Part shown: one piece after another, positions 18,191-27,443 of the stretch | Numbering within the stretch: position 1 is the first letter of the stretch | How the letters are laid out: each line of letters starts with the position of its first letter | From: Sphingomonas adhaesiva | GTDB taxonomy: Bacteria; Pseudomonadota; Alphaproteobacteria; Sphingomonadales; Sphingomonadaceae | Reading direction: 5' to 3' | DNA: 64,000 nt | Assembly: GCF_002374855.1 (NCBI RefSeq) | Contig: NZ_NWVC01000003.1 | Location: forward strand, 62,001 to 126,000 | The notes under the pieces: model-generated | The model's input: only the letters and a program-made list of their open reading frames with translations | Told to the model about the DNA's origin: nothing | Database searches by the model: none | Made by a program: the position numbers and the translations under genes

Positions 18191-20115
18191 GCGTCCCCCT
18201 CCGCGCGGCGCCGGCCCTGCCGGAACAGCCGGTATTGATGCCCCACCAGCGACAGCGCGCCGCCGATCGCGATCAGCGCGCCGCCCGCCCAGATCAGCGT
18301 CACGAACGGTTTCCACCACAATCGCAGCTGCCATCGCCCGTCGTCGCCCAAGGCGCCGAGCACGGCGTAGAATTGCCCGTCGACATGCGTCGCGATCGCG
18401 CTTTCGTTGGTGGTGGTGACCGGCTGGGTGAAATAACGCACCTGCGGGCGCAGCACATAGGGGGCCGCATCGCCGCGCGTCACCGACAGCCGCCCTTCCA
18501 GCGCGGTCCAGTTCTGGCCGACGACCGGGCGCACGCCCTCCAGCCGGACGGTGAAGCCCGCGACGCGCGCCGGATCGCCGACGCCGACCGCTAGCAACGC
18601 CTCCTGCGTCCAGGCGGTGCTGGCGGCCATGCCGGCCAGCGCGACCGCGACGCCCAGATGCGCGATCACCATGCCCCACAGGTGCAGCGGCGCGCGGGCC
18701 AGGTTGCGCTTCGTCAGCGGCGCGACGCTCGCCACCGCCAGCCCGGCGGCCAGCGCGATCCCGGCAAGCGGCAGGACGCCGATCGGCCCGCCCAGCACGA
18801 ACGCGCCCGCCCCGGCGAACAGCGCCGCGCCGATCGGCGCGAACAGCCGGCCCAGCACCTCGCCCGCGTCGTCGCGGCGCCAGCGCATCAGCGGGCCGGC
18901 CGCCATCACCGCCACCAGGATCAGCGCGATCGGCCCGGCCGCCTTGTCGAAGAACGGCGGGCCGACCGACAATTGCGTCCCGAACGCGCCCGCGACGATC
19001 GGGTAGAAGGTGCCGATCAGCACGATTCCCAGGATCACCGTCAGCAACAGGTTGTTGGCGACCAGCGATCCTTCGCGGCTGAACGGTTCGAACAACTTGC
19101 CCTGCCGCACCGTCCCCACCCGCGCGCCGAACAGCGCCAGCGCGCCGCCGATGTACAGCACCAGCAGCGCCAGGATGAACGTGCCGCGCGTCGGATCGAC
19201 CGCGAAGGCGTGGACGCTGGTGAGGATGCCCGAGCGGACCAGGAAGGTGCCGATCATGCTCATCGAAAAGGCGACCACCGCCAGCATCACCGTCCAGGCG
19301 CGCAACCCGTCGCGCGTCGCCAGCACGGTCACGGAATGGAGCAGCGCGGTCGCCGCCAGCCACGGCATCAGGCTGGCATTTTCGACCGGGTCCCAGAACC
19401 ACCAGCCGCCCCAGCCCAGTTCGTAATAGGCCCAGTAGCTGCCCGCGGTGATCCCCAGCGTCAGGAACACCCACGCGCCCAGTACCCACGGGCGCATCGC
19501 ACGCGCGAACGCCGGGCCGACGTCGCGCGTCACCAGCGTGCCGACCGCGAAGGAGAAGGCGACCGACAGCCCGACATAGCCGGCGTAGAGCGTCGGCGGG
19601 TGGAAGGCGAGGCCGGGGTCCTGCAACAGCGGGTTCAGCCCCGCGCCGTCGGCGGGCGCGGGCTGCAGCCGCGCGAACGGGTTGGAGGCGAACAGCAGGA
19701 ACGCATAGAAGCCCAGCGCGATCGCCGCCTGCGCCGCCAGCGTCGCCACCAGCGTGCGTTCCGCCAGCCGCTGTTCGAACCGCGCCACCGCCGCGCCCGC
19801 CAGCCCCAGGATGGTGACCCACAGCAGCATCGACCCTTCGTGGTTGCCCCACGCGCCGGCGAATTTGTACAGCCACGGCTTCATCGAATGGCTGTTCGCC
19901 GCGACCAGCGCGACCGACATGTCGCTGGCCAGGAACACCGCGATCAGCGCCACCATCGCCGCCGCCGCCAGCGCGCCCTGCACGATCGCCACCGCGCGCA
20001 CCGCGGTCGCCCCGCCGGCGACGCTACGCCGCAGCACCAGTGTCGCGAGGAACACCTGCAACGCCGCCAGCGCGGCGGCCAGCCACAGGGCGGCAAGCCC
20101 GGTTTCGGCGGTCAT
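18187..20115 (-). CDS. ccmF: Haem lyase CcmF, cytochrome c maturation
   Basis: 642 residues with 14-15 predicted membrane helices. The tryptophan-rich haem-handling WWD region is 'ELGWGGWWFWDPVENASLM' at about 232-250. Conserved histidines occur in 'NSHSMKPWLYKFAGAWGNHE' (about 75-93). CcmF is the membrane haem lyase that ligates haem to apocytochrome c. It is first in a ccmFGH operon with 4-bp overlaps; ccmABCDE are not in this window. It is divergent from cysQ across 154 bp. Confidence 0.96.
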   Translation of the reverse strand: MTAETGLAALWLAAALAALQVFLATLVLRRSVAGGATAVRAVAIVQGALAAAAMVALIAVFLASDMSVALVAANSHSMKPWLYKFAGAWGNHEGSMLLWVTILGLAGAAVARFEQRLAERTLVATLAAQAAIALGFYAFLLFASNPFARLQPAPADGAGLNPLLQDPGLAFHPPTLYAGYVGLSVAFSFAVGTLVTRDVGPAFARAMRPWVLGAWVFLTLGITAGSYWAYYELGWGGWWFWDPVENASLMPWLAATALLHSVTVLATRDGLRAWTVMLAVVAFSMSMIGTFLVRSGILTSVHAFAVDPTRGTFILALLVLYIGGALALFGARVGTVRQGKLFEPFSREGSLVANNLLLTVILGIVLIGTFYPIVAGAFGTQLSVGPPFFDKAAGPIALILVAVMAAGPLMRWRRDDAGEVLGRLFAPIGAALFAGAGAFVLGGPIGVLPLAGIALAAGLAVASVAPLTKRNLARAPLHLWGMVIAHLGVAVALAGMAASTAWTQEALLAVGVGDPARVAGFTVRLEGVRPVVGQNWTALEGRLSVTRGDAAPYVLRPQVRYFTQPVTTTNESAIATHVDGQFYAVLGALGDDGRWQLRLWWKPFVTLIWAGGALIAIGGALSLVGHQYRLFRQGRRRAEGDA

Positions 20116-20269
20116 GATAGAAAGGACGGATGGCTCACCTGCATCGCTGTAGCGGGCCGCACGCCGCGCCGGAAGGCGTCAAAGCGAGCGGGGGCATCAA
20201 CCGCAGCTTGCCCCGCCACACGCACAAGTTGCTGGCGACCCGCCCGCGCCCGCGCCACATAGGCCGGCG

Positions 20270-21085
20270 ATGACCGATACGACCGACCGGACCGCGTTGC
20301 TGGCCACACTCGTCGCGCTCGCCGAGGCGGGCGGCGACGTGGTGTGGGGGCATTTCGTCGCGGGATGCGCCGTGATGCACAAGGCCGACGAAAGCCCCGT
20401 CACCATCGCCGACCGCGAGGCGGAGGCGGTGATCCTGGCCGGGCTTGCCACGCTGACCCCCGCGATCCCGGTGGTGGCCGAGGAGGAAGCCGCCGCGGGC
20501 CGCGTTCCCGACGTGACGGGCGCGTTCCTGCTGGTCGATCCGCTGGACGGAACCAAGGAATTCGTCGGCCGTGGCGACGATTTCACCGTCAACATCGCGC
20601 TGATCGAGGGCGGCGAGCCGACGATGGGCGTCGTCTATGCGCCCGCGCGCGACGCCCTCTACTGGGGCGACGTGACGCGCGGCGCATGGATGGCGGCGCG
20701 CAAGCCCCATGAGCCGCGCCATGACGAACAGCCGATCCGGGTGCGCGCGTGCGGCGGCGCGCCGTGTGCGGTCGCATCGAAAAGCCATGCGATGCCGGGG
20801 CTGGACGACTGGCTGGACGCCGGCGGGATCGCGACTCGCGTGTCGGTCGGGTCCAGCCTGAAATTCGTGCTGGTGGCGAGCGGGGAGGCCGACGTCTATC
20901 CGCGCACCGGCCCGACAATGGAATGGGATACCGCGGCGGGCGATGCGGTGCTGCGCGCGGCGGGCGGGCGCACGCTCGACCCCGACGGGCTGCCGTTCGT
21001 CTATGGCAAGCCGGGGTATCGCAACACCGGCTTCGTCGCGACCGGCGGCTACGAACCCGCCCCGCTGAGGCCGTATCTGCCATGA
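20270..21085 (+). CDS. cysQ: 3'(2'),5'-bisphosphate nucleotidase CysQ
   Basis: 271 residues of the inositol-monophosphatase-like fold. Metal-binding motifs are 'EEE' at 71-73, 'DPLDGTKEF' at 90-98 and '[11 protein letters not shown]' near 221. It hydrolyses PAP, the by-product of PAPS use, to AMP, and controls sulfur-assimilation intermediates. It is the first gene of cysQ-cysD-cysNC; its stop overlaps the cysD ATG. Confidence 0.94.
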   Translation: MTDTTDRTALLATLVALAEAGGDVVWGHFVAGCAVMHKADESPVTIADREAEAVILAGLATLTPAIPVVAEEEAAAGRVPDVTGAFLLVDPLDGTKEFVGRGDDFTVNIALIEGGEPTMGVVYAPARDALYWGDVTRGAWMAARKPHEPRHDEQPIRVRACGGAPCAVASKSHAMPGLDDWLDAGGIATRVSVGSSLKFVLVASGEADVYPRTGPTMEWDTAAGDAVLRAAGGRTLDPDGLPFVYGKPGYRNTGFVATGGYEPAPLRPYLP

Positions 21086-21978
21086 CGCTGACTCACCTCG
21101 ACCGGCTGGAAGCCGAAAGCATCCACATCATCCGCGAAGTCGCCGCCGTCGCCGACAAGCCGGTGATGCTGTATTCGGTGGGCAAGGATTCGGCGGTGAT
21201 GCTGCATCTGGCGCGCAAGGCCTTCTATCCGGCGCCACCGCCGTTCCCGCTGCTGCATGTCGACACGACGTGGAAATTCCGCGCGATGTACGACCTGCGC
21301 GACAAGGCGGCGCGCGATGCGGGGATGGAATTGCTGGTCCATCGCAACCCCGATGCGCTGGCGCAGGGGATCAACCCGTTCGACCACGGCGCGCTCCACA
21401 CCGACATGTGGAAGACCGAGGGGCTGAAGCAGGCGCTGGACCTGCACGGCTTCGACGCCGCGTTCGGCGGCGCGCGCCGCGACGAGGAGAAGAGCCGCGC
21501 CAAGGAGCGCATCTTCTCGTTCCGCACCGCGACGCACCGCTGGGACCCCAAGGCGCAGCGGCCGGAGCTGTGGCACCTGTACAATGCGCGCCATGCCAGG
21601 GGGGAGAGCATGCGCGTCTTCCCGATCAGCAACTGGACCGAGCTGGACGTGTGGCAATATATCGCGCGCGAGGGGATCGAGATCGTCCCGCTGTACTTCG
21701 CGGCGAAGCGCCCGACGGTCGAGCGCGACGGGCTGATCCTGATGGTCGACGACGAGCGCTTCCCGCTCGCCCCCGGCGAAGTGCCGGTGGACCGGTCGAT
21801 CCGGTTCCGCACGCTCGGCTGCTACCCGCTGACCGGCGCGGTGGAGAGCGAGGCGGCGACGCTGAACGACGTGATCCGCGAGATGCTGCTGACCACCACC
21901 AGCGAGCGGCAGGGCCGGGCGATCGACAAGGACGCCGGCGCCAGCATGGAGCAGAAGAAGCAGCAGGGGTATTTCTGA
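21082..21978 (+). CDS. cysD: Sulfate adenylyltransferase subunit 2 CysD
   Basis: 298 residues. The PP-loop ATP-pyrophosphatase motif '[18 protein letters not shown]' (SxGKDS at 32-37) and '[15 protein letters not shown]' are as in CysD, and the C-terminus ends in the typical 'QKKQQGYF'. It forms APS from ATP and sulfate, driven by the CysN GTPase. The downstream 150 bp before cysNC hold a long inverted repeat rather than a gene. Confidence 0.96.
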   Translation: MTLTHLDRLEAESIHIIREVAAVADKPVMLYSVGKDSAVMLHLARKAFYPAPPPFPLLHVDTTWKFRAMYDLRDKAARDAGMELLVHRNPDALAQGINPFDHGALHTDMWKTEGLKQALDLHGFDAAFGGARRDEEKSRAKERIFSFRTATHRWDPKAQRPELWHLYNARHARGESMRVFPISNWTELDVWQYIAREGIEIVPLYFAAKRPTVERDGLILMVDDERFPLAPGEVPVDRSIRFRTLGCYPLTGAVESEAATLNDVIREMLLTTTSERQGRAIDKDAGASMEQKKQQGYF

Positions 21979-21994
21979 TGAAGACGTCGCTTAT

Positions 21995-22125
21995 CCTCCC
22001 CGGCACGGGGAGGGGGACCGCCGCGCGTAGCGTGGTGGTGGAGGGGGAGCGCCACGAAGCGCACCGCCTGCGGCCTGCCCCCTCCACCAGCCTGCGGCTG
22101 GTCCCCCTCCCCGTGCCGGGGAGGA
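21995..22125. repeat. Long inverted repeat inside the cysD-cysNC operon
   Basis: The left arm begins 'TCCTCCCCGGCACGGGGAGG' and the right arm ends 'CCTCCCCGTGCCGGGGAGGA', so the ends are complementary over more than 20 bp. An inner pair 'GGTGGTGGAGGGGG' / 'CCCCCTCCACCAG' extends the potential hairpin. The type resembles dispersed intergenic palindromes common in sphingomonads and rhizobia. The right end supplies the Shine-Dalgarno of cysNC ('GGGGAGGACAGG' just before its ATG at 22130), so folding of the element could limit CysNC translation or affect mRNA stability; inferred. Confidence 0.8.
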
Positions 22126-22129
22126 CAGG

Positions 22130-24034
22130 ATGACCGCCTATGCCCCCGACGCGCTGATCCGCGAGGATATCGCCGCCTATCTGGCGCAGCATGAATCCAA
22201 ATCGCTGCTGCGGTTCATCACCTGCGGCAGCGTCGACGACGGCAAGTCGACGCTGATCGGGCGGCTGCTGTACGATTCGAAGCAGATCTTCGAGGACCAG
22301 CTGTCCGCGCTGGAGGCGGACAGCAGGCGCGTCGGGACGCAGGGGCAGAACATCGACTTCGCGCTGCTGGTCGACGGGCTGGCCGCCGAGCGCGAGCAGG
22401 GGATCACGATCGACGTCGCCTATCGCTTCTTCGCGACCGAGAAGCGCAAGTTCATCGTCGCCGATACCCCCGGCCACGAACAATATACGCGCAACATGGT
22501 GACCGGCGCGTCGACCGCCGACCTCGCCGTGATTCTGGTCGATGCGCGCAAGGGCGTGCTGACGCAGACGCGGCGGCATTCGTACCTCGCGCACCTGATC
22601 GGCATCCGCAACATCGTGCTGGCGGTGAACAAGATGGACCTCGTCGGGTATGACAAGGGGACGTTCGACCGCATTCGCCTCGCCTATCGCGCGTTCGCCA
22701 GCGAGATCGGGATCACCGATTTCGCGGCGATCCCGGTGTCCGGGCTGGGCGGCGACAATATCGCGGCGCCGAGCGAGGCGATGGACTGGTACACCGGGCC
22801 GACGCTGATCGAGCATCTGGAGACGGTGCCCGTCGACGCCGACCGCGAGGCACGCGGCGCGTTTCGCCTGCCGGTGCAATGGGTCAACCGGCCGGACCTC
22901 GACTTCCGCGGCTTTGCCGGCACGATCGCCAGCGGGACGGTGAAGCCGGGCGATGCGGTGCGGATCGTGCCGTCGGGGCGCACCACGCAGGTCGCGCGGA
23001 TCGTGGCGCCGGGCGGCGACCTGGCGCAGGCGCAGGCGGGGCAGTCGGTTACGCTGACGCTGGCGGACGAGGTGGATTGTTCGCGCGGCGACATGATCGC
23101 CGCCGCGGGCGATCCGCCGGAGGTGGCCGACCAGTTCGAGGCGACCGTCGTGTGGATGGCGGACGAACCGATGCTGCCGGGCCGTTCCTATGCGCTGCAA
23201 CTGGGCACGCAGAGCGCGTCGGCGACGCTGCGCACGCCCAAGTATCAGGTCAATGTCAACACGCTGGAGGAAACGGCGGCGCGCACGCTGGAACTGAACG
23301 CGATCGGCGTGGTGACGCTGGCGCTCGACAGGCCGGTCGTCTTCGCCCCCTATGAGCAGAGCCGCGAGCTGGGCGGGTTCATCCTGATCGACAAGGCGAC
23401 CAACGCGACGGTTGCGGCAGGCATGATCCGCTTTTCGCTGCGCCGCGCGCAGAACGTCCACCGCCAGCACCTGGACGTCACGCGCGAGAAGCGGGCCGAC
23501 CTCAAGAACCAGAAGCCGGCCGTGCTGTGGTTCACTGGGCTGTCGGGGGCGGGCAAGTCGACGATCGCCAACCTGGTCGACAAGAAGCTGGTGCGGATGA
23601 ACCGCCACACGTTTCTGCTGGACGGCGACAATGTACGCCACGGGCTGAACCGCGACCTGGGCTTCACCGATGCCGACCGGGTGGAGAATATCCGCCGCAT
23701 CGGCGAGGTGGCGCGGTTGATGACCGACGCCGGGCTGATCGTGCTGACCGCGTTCATCTCGCCGTTCCGCGCCGAGCGCGACATGGTGCGCCAGATGCTG
23801 GCACCGGGCGAGTTCGTGGAGGTACATGTCGACACGTCGCTGGCGGCGGCGGAGGCGCGCGACGTCAAGGGGCTGTACGCCAAGGCGCGGTCGGGCGCGC
23901 TCAAGAACTTCACCGGGATCGACAGCCCGTACGAAGCGCCCGAGGCGCCGGAGATCCGCATCGACACCGCGGTGGAAGATGCCGAGGCGGCCGCCGACCG
24001 GATCGTCGCCTGGCTGCTGGAACGCGAAGGATAG
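22130..24034 (+). CDS. cysNC: Bifunctional sulfate adenylyltransferase subunit 1 / adenylylsulfate kinase CysNC
   Basis: 634 residues, a fusion of two enzymes. Residues about 1-440 are the CysN GTPase: P-loop 'GSVDDGKST' (33-41), 'DTPGHEQY' (112-119), 'NKMDLVGYD', then EF-Tu-like beta-barrels. From about 460 it is the APS kinase CysC with P-loop 'GLSGAGKST' near 470 and '[17 protein letters not shown]'. The first half drives APS synthesis with CysD; the second phosphorylates APS to PAPS. The fusion is common in alphaproteobacteria and actinobacteria. Confidence 0.96.
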   Translation: MTAYAPDALIREDIAAYLAQHESKSLLRFITCGSVDDGKSTLIGRLLYDSKQIFEDQLSALEADSRRVGTQGQNIDFALLVDGLAAEREQGITIDVAYRFFATEKRKFIVADTPGHEQYTRNMVTGASTADLAVILVDARKGVLTQTRRHSYLAHLIGIRNIVLAVNKMDLVGYDKGTFDRIRLAYRAFASEIGITDFAAIPVSGLGGDNIAAPSEAMDWYTGPTLIEHLETVPVDADREARGAFRLPVQWVNRPDLDFRGFAGTIASGTVKPGDAVRIVPSGRTTQVARIVAPGGDLAQAQAGQSVTLTLADEVDCSRGDMIAAAGDPPEVADQFEATVVWMADEPMLPGRSYALQLGTQSASATLRTPKYQVNVNTLEETAARTLELNAIGVVTLALDRPVVFAPYEQSRELGGFILIDKATNATVAAGMIRFSLRRAQNVHRQHLDVTREKRADLKNQKPAVLWFTGLSGAGKSTIANLVDKKLVRMNRHTFLLDGDNVRHGLNRDLGFTDADRVENIRRIGEVARLMTDAGLIVLTAFISPFRAERDMVRQMLAPGEFVEVHVDTSLAAAEARDVKGLYAKARSGALKNFTGIDSPYEAPEAPEIRIDTAVEDAEAAADRIVAWLLEREG

Positions 24035-24510
24035 CGGAGCACGGCAGGTGCGGGCGGTGGGCGATGCTGCCCCGGGTTCCGGCGTTCGCCGGAACGTGGT
24101 GGCCGAACGACGAGGCGCCGCGGCTGGCCGAGTGGTGCTGCGGCGAAGGCGGGACCTTTGCGACCCCCGCGCCCGTCATGCCGGACCTGTTCCGGCATCC
24201 ACGTTTCCACAAACGCACAAGCCGATGCTCTTGCGGCACCATGGACCCCGGCCTGCGCCGGGGTGGCGGATGGGAGAGGCGGCAAGACGGCTTTTGCGAA
24301 GGTTCTGTGGAAGCCGGGCATTGCGCGGAGCGCGATACGGCCATGGCTCCGGCCTGCGCCGGAGCACGGGTACTGAAATTTGGAATGTCGCGACGGGCGG
24401 AGTGCACGCGGGAGCGTTGTGCTCTTCACCCTGCGTTCCGGCGTTTGCCGGAACACGGACAAATGGCGGCGTGGCCCGCTCGCCGAGCCGGGCCACGCGA
24501 CCGGAGGCGC
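24035..24510. repeat. Intergenic region with palindromic elements between cysNC and infC
   Basis: About 475 bp between convergent genes with no supported ORF. It contains a copy of the dispersed element (24174-24269: 'GTCATGCCGGACCTGTTCCG' to 'CTGCGCCGGGGTGGCGG'). Three smaller perfect palindromes built on the same half-site are also present: 'GTTCCGGCGTTCGCCGGAAC' (about 24077-24096), 'GCTCCGGCCTGCGCCGGAGC' (about 24346-24365) and 'GTTCCGGCGTTTGCCGGAAC' (about 24435-24454). Together these make this the most repeat-dense gap in the window. Confidence 0.75.
24469..24498 (-). terminator. Hairpin downstream of infC, likely terminator
   Basis: A perfect 10-bp stem, GCGTGGCCCG (24469-24478) and CGGGCCACGC (24489-24498), with a 10-nt loop lies 12 bp after the infC stop. 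Only a short T stretch follows on the minus strand ('CGCCATTTG'), so intrinsic termination would be weak, but stem strength and position fit a 3' end of the thrS-infC unit. Confidence 0.6.
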
Positions 24511-25056
24511 TTACTTGGGCGCGAGCACCATCAGCATCTGGCGGCCTTCCATGCGCGGATAGGCTTCGACCTTGGCGACGTCCTGCACCTGTTCGGCGAC
24601 GCGCTGGAGCACGTTCATGCCGAGCTGGCCGTGGCTCAGCTCGCGGCCGCGGAAGCGCATGGTGACCTTCACCTTGTCGCCTTCCTCGATGAACTCGACG
24701 ACCTTCTTCATCTTGGTGTCATAGTCATGGTCGTCGATGTTCGGACGCATCTTGATCTCCTTGATCTCCTGCGTCTTCTGCGACTTGCGGGCGAGGTTCG
24801 CCTTCTTCTGCGCCTCGTACTTGAACTTGCCGACATCCAGGAACTTGGCGACGGGCGGATCGGCGTTGGGCGACACCTCGACCAGGTCCAGCCCGACCTC
24901 GCGCGCCTGCTCCATCGCCTCGCGCGTGTACATCACGCCCAGGTTCTCGCCCTCGTGATCGATCACGCGGACCTTGGGGCTCTGGATCCACTCATTGAAC
25001 CGCGGGCCATTCATCGGCGGCGCCTGCATCGGGCGGCGCATCATGGGAGGACGGAT
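24511..25056 (-). CDS. infC: Translation initiation factor IF-3, probable AUC start
   Basis: 181 residues if started at ATC 25056-25054. The body is a standard IF-3: '[20 protein letters not shown]', '[20 protein letters not shown]', the linker '[20 protein letters not shown]' and C-terminal '[19 protein letters not shown]'. Start choice: AGGAGA (25069-25064) lies 7 nt before an in-frame ATC, whereas the first ATG (25044) is 19 nt away, too far. IF-3 genes of other bacteria start at AUU/AUC/AUA so that IF-3, which rejects non-standard starts, represses its own synthesis. It lies 69 bp downstream of thrS on the same strand. Confidence 0.93.
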   Translation of the reverse strand: MRPPMMRRPMQAPPMNGPRFNEWIQSPKVRVIDHEGENLGVMYTREAMEQAREVGLDLVEVSPNADPPVAKFLDVGKFKYEAQKKANLARKSQKTQEIKEIKMRPNIDDHDYDTKMKKVVEFIEEGDKVKVTMRFRGRELSHGQLGMNVLQRVAEQVQDVAKVEAYPRMEGRQMLMVLAPK

Positions 25057-25088
25057 TGGTACTTCTCCTGCTATGGTACTAACGGCCC

Positions 25089-25117
25089 TATATAGGCGAT
25101 CCTGCGGCCGTTTTGAA
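25089..25117 (-). promoter_or_regulatory. Candidate infC promoter in the thrS-infC gap
   Basis: On the minus strand TTCAAA (25117-25112) and TATATA (25094-25089) are separated by 17 bp, about 33 bp before the AUC start. Each box matches the sigma-70 consensus at four of six positions. It would let infC be expressed independently of the threonine-controlled thrS transcript. Confidence 0.4.
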
Positions 25118-25125
25118 GATAGTCG

Positions 25126-27123
25126 TCACCTCTTAAGATCGGGTGCCGTCCCCTCGAAGCGCAGCATCTCGATCGCGGCGCCCAGCGTCAGCATTTCCTG
25201 CCCTTGGCTGCCCAGCCGGCGCAGCGCCACGGTGCCCTCGTCCGCCTCGCGCTTGCCGACCACCAGCAGGTTCGGGACCTTCGCCAGCGAATGTTCGCGC
25301 ACCTTGTAGTTGATCTTCTCGTTGCGCAGGTCGGTTTCGACGCGGATGCCCGCTTTGCGCAGGTCGGCGGCGACCTGCAGCGCGTAATCGTCGGCGTCCG
25401 ACACGATCGTCGCCACCACCGCCTGCACCGGCGCCAGCCACGCGGGGAAGCGCCCGGCGTGATGCTCGATCAGGATGCCGATGAAGCGTTCGAACGTGCC
25501 CAGGATCGCGCGGTGCAGCATGATCGGGCGATGGCGCTGGCCGTCCTCCGCGACATAGCTGGCGTCGAGCCGCTCGGGCAGGACGCGGTCGGACTGGATC
25601 GTGCCGACCTGCCACGTCCGCCCGATCGCGTCGGTCAGGTGGAATTCCAGCTTCGGCGCGTAGAAGGCGCCTTCGCCCGGCAGTTCCTCGAACTTGTCCT
25701 TGATCGCGTCGGACAGGCTGGAGGACATCACCGCCTCGCGCAGCTCCGCCTCCGCCTGGTCCCACATGTCATCCGAGCCGAAGCGCTTTTCGGGGCGCAG
25801 CGCCAGCTTCACCGCATAATCGGTGAAGCCGAGGTCGGCGTAGACCGAATCGAGCAGCTCGCAGAACTTGCGCACTTCCTCGACCAGCTGGTCCTCGCGC
25901 ACGAAGATATGCGCATCGTCCTGCGTGAACTGGCGCACGCGCATGATGCCGTGGAGCGCGCCATGCGCCTCGTTGCGGTGGCAGCAGCCGAATTCGGCCA
26001 TGCGGATCGGCAGGTCGCGATAGCTCTTGATCCCCTGCTTGAAGATCAGGACGTGCGCCGGGCAGTTCATCGGCTTCAATGCCATCAGGTCGGCATCGCC
26101 CGACAGGACCGCGCCCTCATCCTCGGTGTTGGGCACTTCGTCGGGGACGACGAACATGTTCTCGCGATACTTGCCCCAGTGGCCGGACTGTTCCCACTGG
26201 CGTGCGTCCATCAGCTGCGGCGTCTTTACCTCGGCATAGTCGGCGGCGTCGAGGCGGCGGCGCATATACGCCTCCAGCTGACGCCACAGGACGAAGCCGT
26301 TGGGGTGCCAGAACACCGACCCCTGCGCCTCCGACTGGAGGTGGAACAGGTCCATCTCCGCGCCGATCTTGCGATGGTCGCGCTTGGCGGCTTCCTCCAG
26401 CCGGAACAGATGCTGGTCGAGCTGCTTCTTGTTGAGCCAGCCGGTCCCGTAGATGCGGCTGAGCATCGCGTTCTTCTGGTCGCCGCGCCAATAGGCGCCC
26501 GACACGCGCGTCAGCTTGAACGCCGCCGGATCGAGCTTTCCGGTGGAGGCCAGATGCGGGCCGCGACACATGTCCAGCCAGTCGCCGCCCGACCAATAGA
26601 CGGTCAGTTCCTCATTCTCGGGCAGTTCGGCGGCCCATTCGGCCTTGAACGTCTCGCCCTGTTCGCGCCAGCGCGCGATCAGCTGTTCGCGCGTCCACAC
26701 TTCGCGGCGCAGCGGCTTGTCGGCGGCGATCAGCCGGCGCATCTCCGCCTCGATCGCGGGCAGGTCCTCGTCGGTGAAGGGCCGGTCCTTCGGCGCGAAA
26801 TCGTAGTAGAAGCCGTCGTCGGTGGCGGGGCCGAAGGTGATCTGCGTGCCGGGGAACAGGTTCTGCACCGCCTCGGCCAGGAGGTGCGCGAAATCGTGGC
26901 GGGCCAGTTCCAGCGCGTCCGCCTCGTCCCGCTGCGTCACCAGTGCGAGCCGGGCGTCACGATCCAGCGGGCGCATGATGTCGCGCAATTCGCCGTCCAC
27001 GCGCGCCGCGATCGCCGCCTTGGCAAGGCCGGGGCCGATCGCCGCCGCGATATCCGCCGGGGTGGTGCCCGGCGCGACGTTGCGGACCGAACCATCGGGC
27101 AGCGTGATCGAAAGCGTGTCCAT
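25126..27123 (-). CDS. thrS: Threonyl-tRNA synthetase
   Basis: 665 residues, full length: TGS domain (1-61, '[20 protein letters not shown]'), editing domain with '[20 protein letters not shown]' and '[12 protein letters not shown]', class II catalytic core with '[13 protein letters not shown]', '[20 protein letters not shown]' and '[11 protein letters not shown]', and a C-terminal anticodon-binding domain ('[20 protein letters not shown]'). It charges tRNA-Thr. 'CAGGAATTG' provides the ribosome site. It is preceded by a Thr-rich leader peptide and attenuator hairpins (27182-27336), so expression is probably governed by threonyl-tRNA level. Confidence 0.97.
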   Translation of the reverse strand: MDTLSITLPDGSVRNVAPGTTPADIAAAIGPGLAKAAIAARVDGELRDIMRPLDRDARLALVTQRDEADALELARHDFAHLLAEAVQNLFPGTQITFGPATDDGFYYDFAPKDRPFTDEDLPAIEAEMRRLIAADKPLRREVWTREQLIARWREQGETFKAEWAAELPENEELTVYWSGGDWLDMCRGPHLASTGKLDPAAFKLTRVSGAYWRGDQKNAMLSRIYGTGWLNKKQLDQHLFRLEEAAKRDHRKIGAEMDLFHLQSEAQGSVFWHPNGFVLWRQLEAYMRRRLDAADYAEVKTPQLMDARQWEQSGHWGKYRENMFVVPDEVPNTEDEGAVLSGDADLMALKPMNCPAHVLIFKQGIKSYRDLPIRMAEFGCCHRNEAHGALHGIMRVRQFTQDDAHIFVREDQLVEEVRKFCELLDSVYADLGFTDYAVKLALRPEKRFGSDDMWDQAEAELREAVMSSSLSDAIKDKFEELPGEGAFYAPKLEFHLTDAIGRTWQVGTIQSDRVLPERLDASYVAEDGQRHRPIMLHRAILGTFERFIGILIEHHAGRFPAWLAPVQAVVATIVSDADDYALQVAADLRKAGIRVETDLRNEKINYKVREHSLAKVPNLLVVGKREADEGTVALRRLGSQGQEMLTLGAAIEMLRFEGTAPDLKR

Positions 27124-27181
27124 GCCAATACAATTCCTGCGAACCAGCGGTGCTGCGGCTTATGCGCCCCAGCGTCCGGCG

Positions 27182-27231
27182 AAAAGAGCGACCGGAAGGG
27201 AAAATCGTCGCGAAGGCGGGTGCGGTCGCTC
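27182..27231 (-). terminator. Attenuator terminator hairpin upstream of thrS
   Basis: On the minus strand, GAGCGACCG (27231-27223) pairs perfectly with CGGTCGCTC (27194-27186), a 9-bp GC-rich stem followed directly by TTTT (27185-27182). The 28-nt loop contains the partner of the competing antiterminator (27222-27212). It ends about 58 bp before the thrS start codon, so it would stop transcription in the leader. Confidence 0.78.
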
Positions 27232-27251
27232 GGCCACCCGCTTCCGGGTGG
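27212..27251 (-). promoter_or_regulatory. Mutually exclusive antiterminator and anti-antiterminator hairpins of the thrS leader
   Basis: Two overlapping structures on the minus strand. (a) CCACCCG (27251-27245) pairs with CGGGTGG (27240-27234) over a 4-nt GAAG loop. (b) GAAGCGGGTG (27244-27235) pairs with CACCCG-C-CTTC (27222-27212), ten pairs with one bulged C, enclosing the whole 5' arm of the terminator (27231-27223) in its loop. Formation of (a) leaves the terminator free; formation of (b) blocks it. Upstream, TCCGGG (27295-27290) can pair with CCCGGA (27248-27243) and nest with CGCGTCA/TGACGCG (27279-27261); this would displace (a) and favour (b) when the ribosome stalls early. Confidence 0.72.
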
Positions 27252-27264
27252 GCGGCGCCCCGCG

Positions 27265-27336
27265 TCAGGCGGTGACGCGCGCGCCGGCCCCCGGACGCGC
27301 CGGGGTGGTGGTGGTAGTGAGCGGGGTGTGCGTCAT
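27265..27336 (-). CDS. Threonine-rich leader peptide of thrS
   Basis: 23 codons, too short for routine calling. The peptide begins MTHTPLTTTTTPARP and has eight Thr, five of them consecutive (codons 7-11: ACT ACC ACC ACC ACC); it ends VTA-stop 141 bp before thrS. The pattern is that of the E. coli thrL leader, but in front of a threonyl-tRNA synthetase. A -10-like TATATC lies only about 9 nt before the ATG and no Shine-Dalgarno is evident, so the message may be leaderless or nearly so, as reported for rhizobial trpL. Stalling at Thr codons under low Thr-tRNA would favour antitermination. Confidence 0.8.
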   Translation of the reverse strand: MTHTPLTTTTTPARPGAGARVTA

Positions 27337-27443
27337 CACGCCCACGATATAGCGCGCGCGCCGGACGCGCGCCAGATGAGTCGTGTCCCGCACCGCCCGG
27401 CGCCATTTCGCCGGCCGCCCCGGCACCCTATATCGCCCGGACC

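Noticed and set aside
21995..22125. Intrinsic terminator between cysD and cysNC
   Set aside because: The hairpin is long but has no T-run, and the downstream gene uses its 3' arm as ribosome site, so read-through is expected.
21626..23827. 733-codon minus-strand frame opposite cysD/cysNC
   Set aside because: Shadow of the well-supported sulfate activation genes; no start context or domain.
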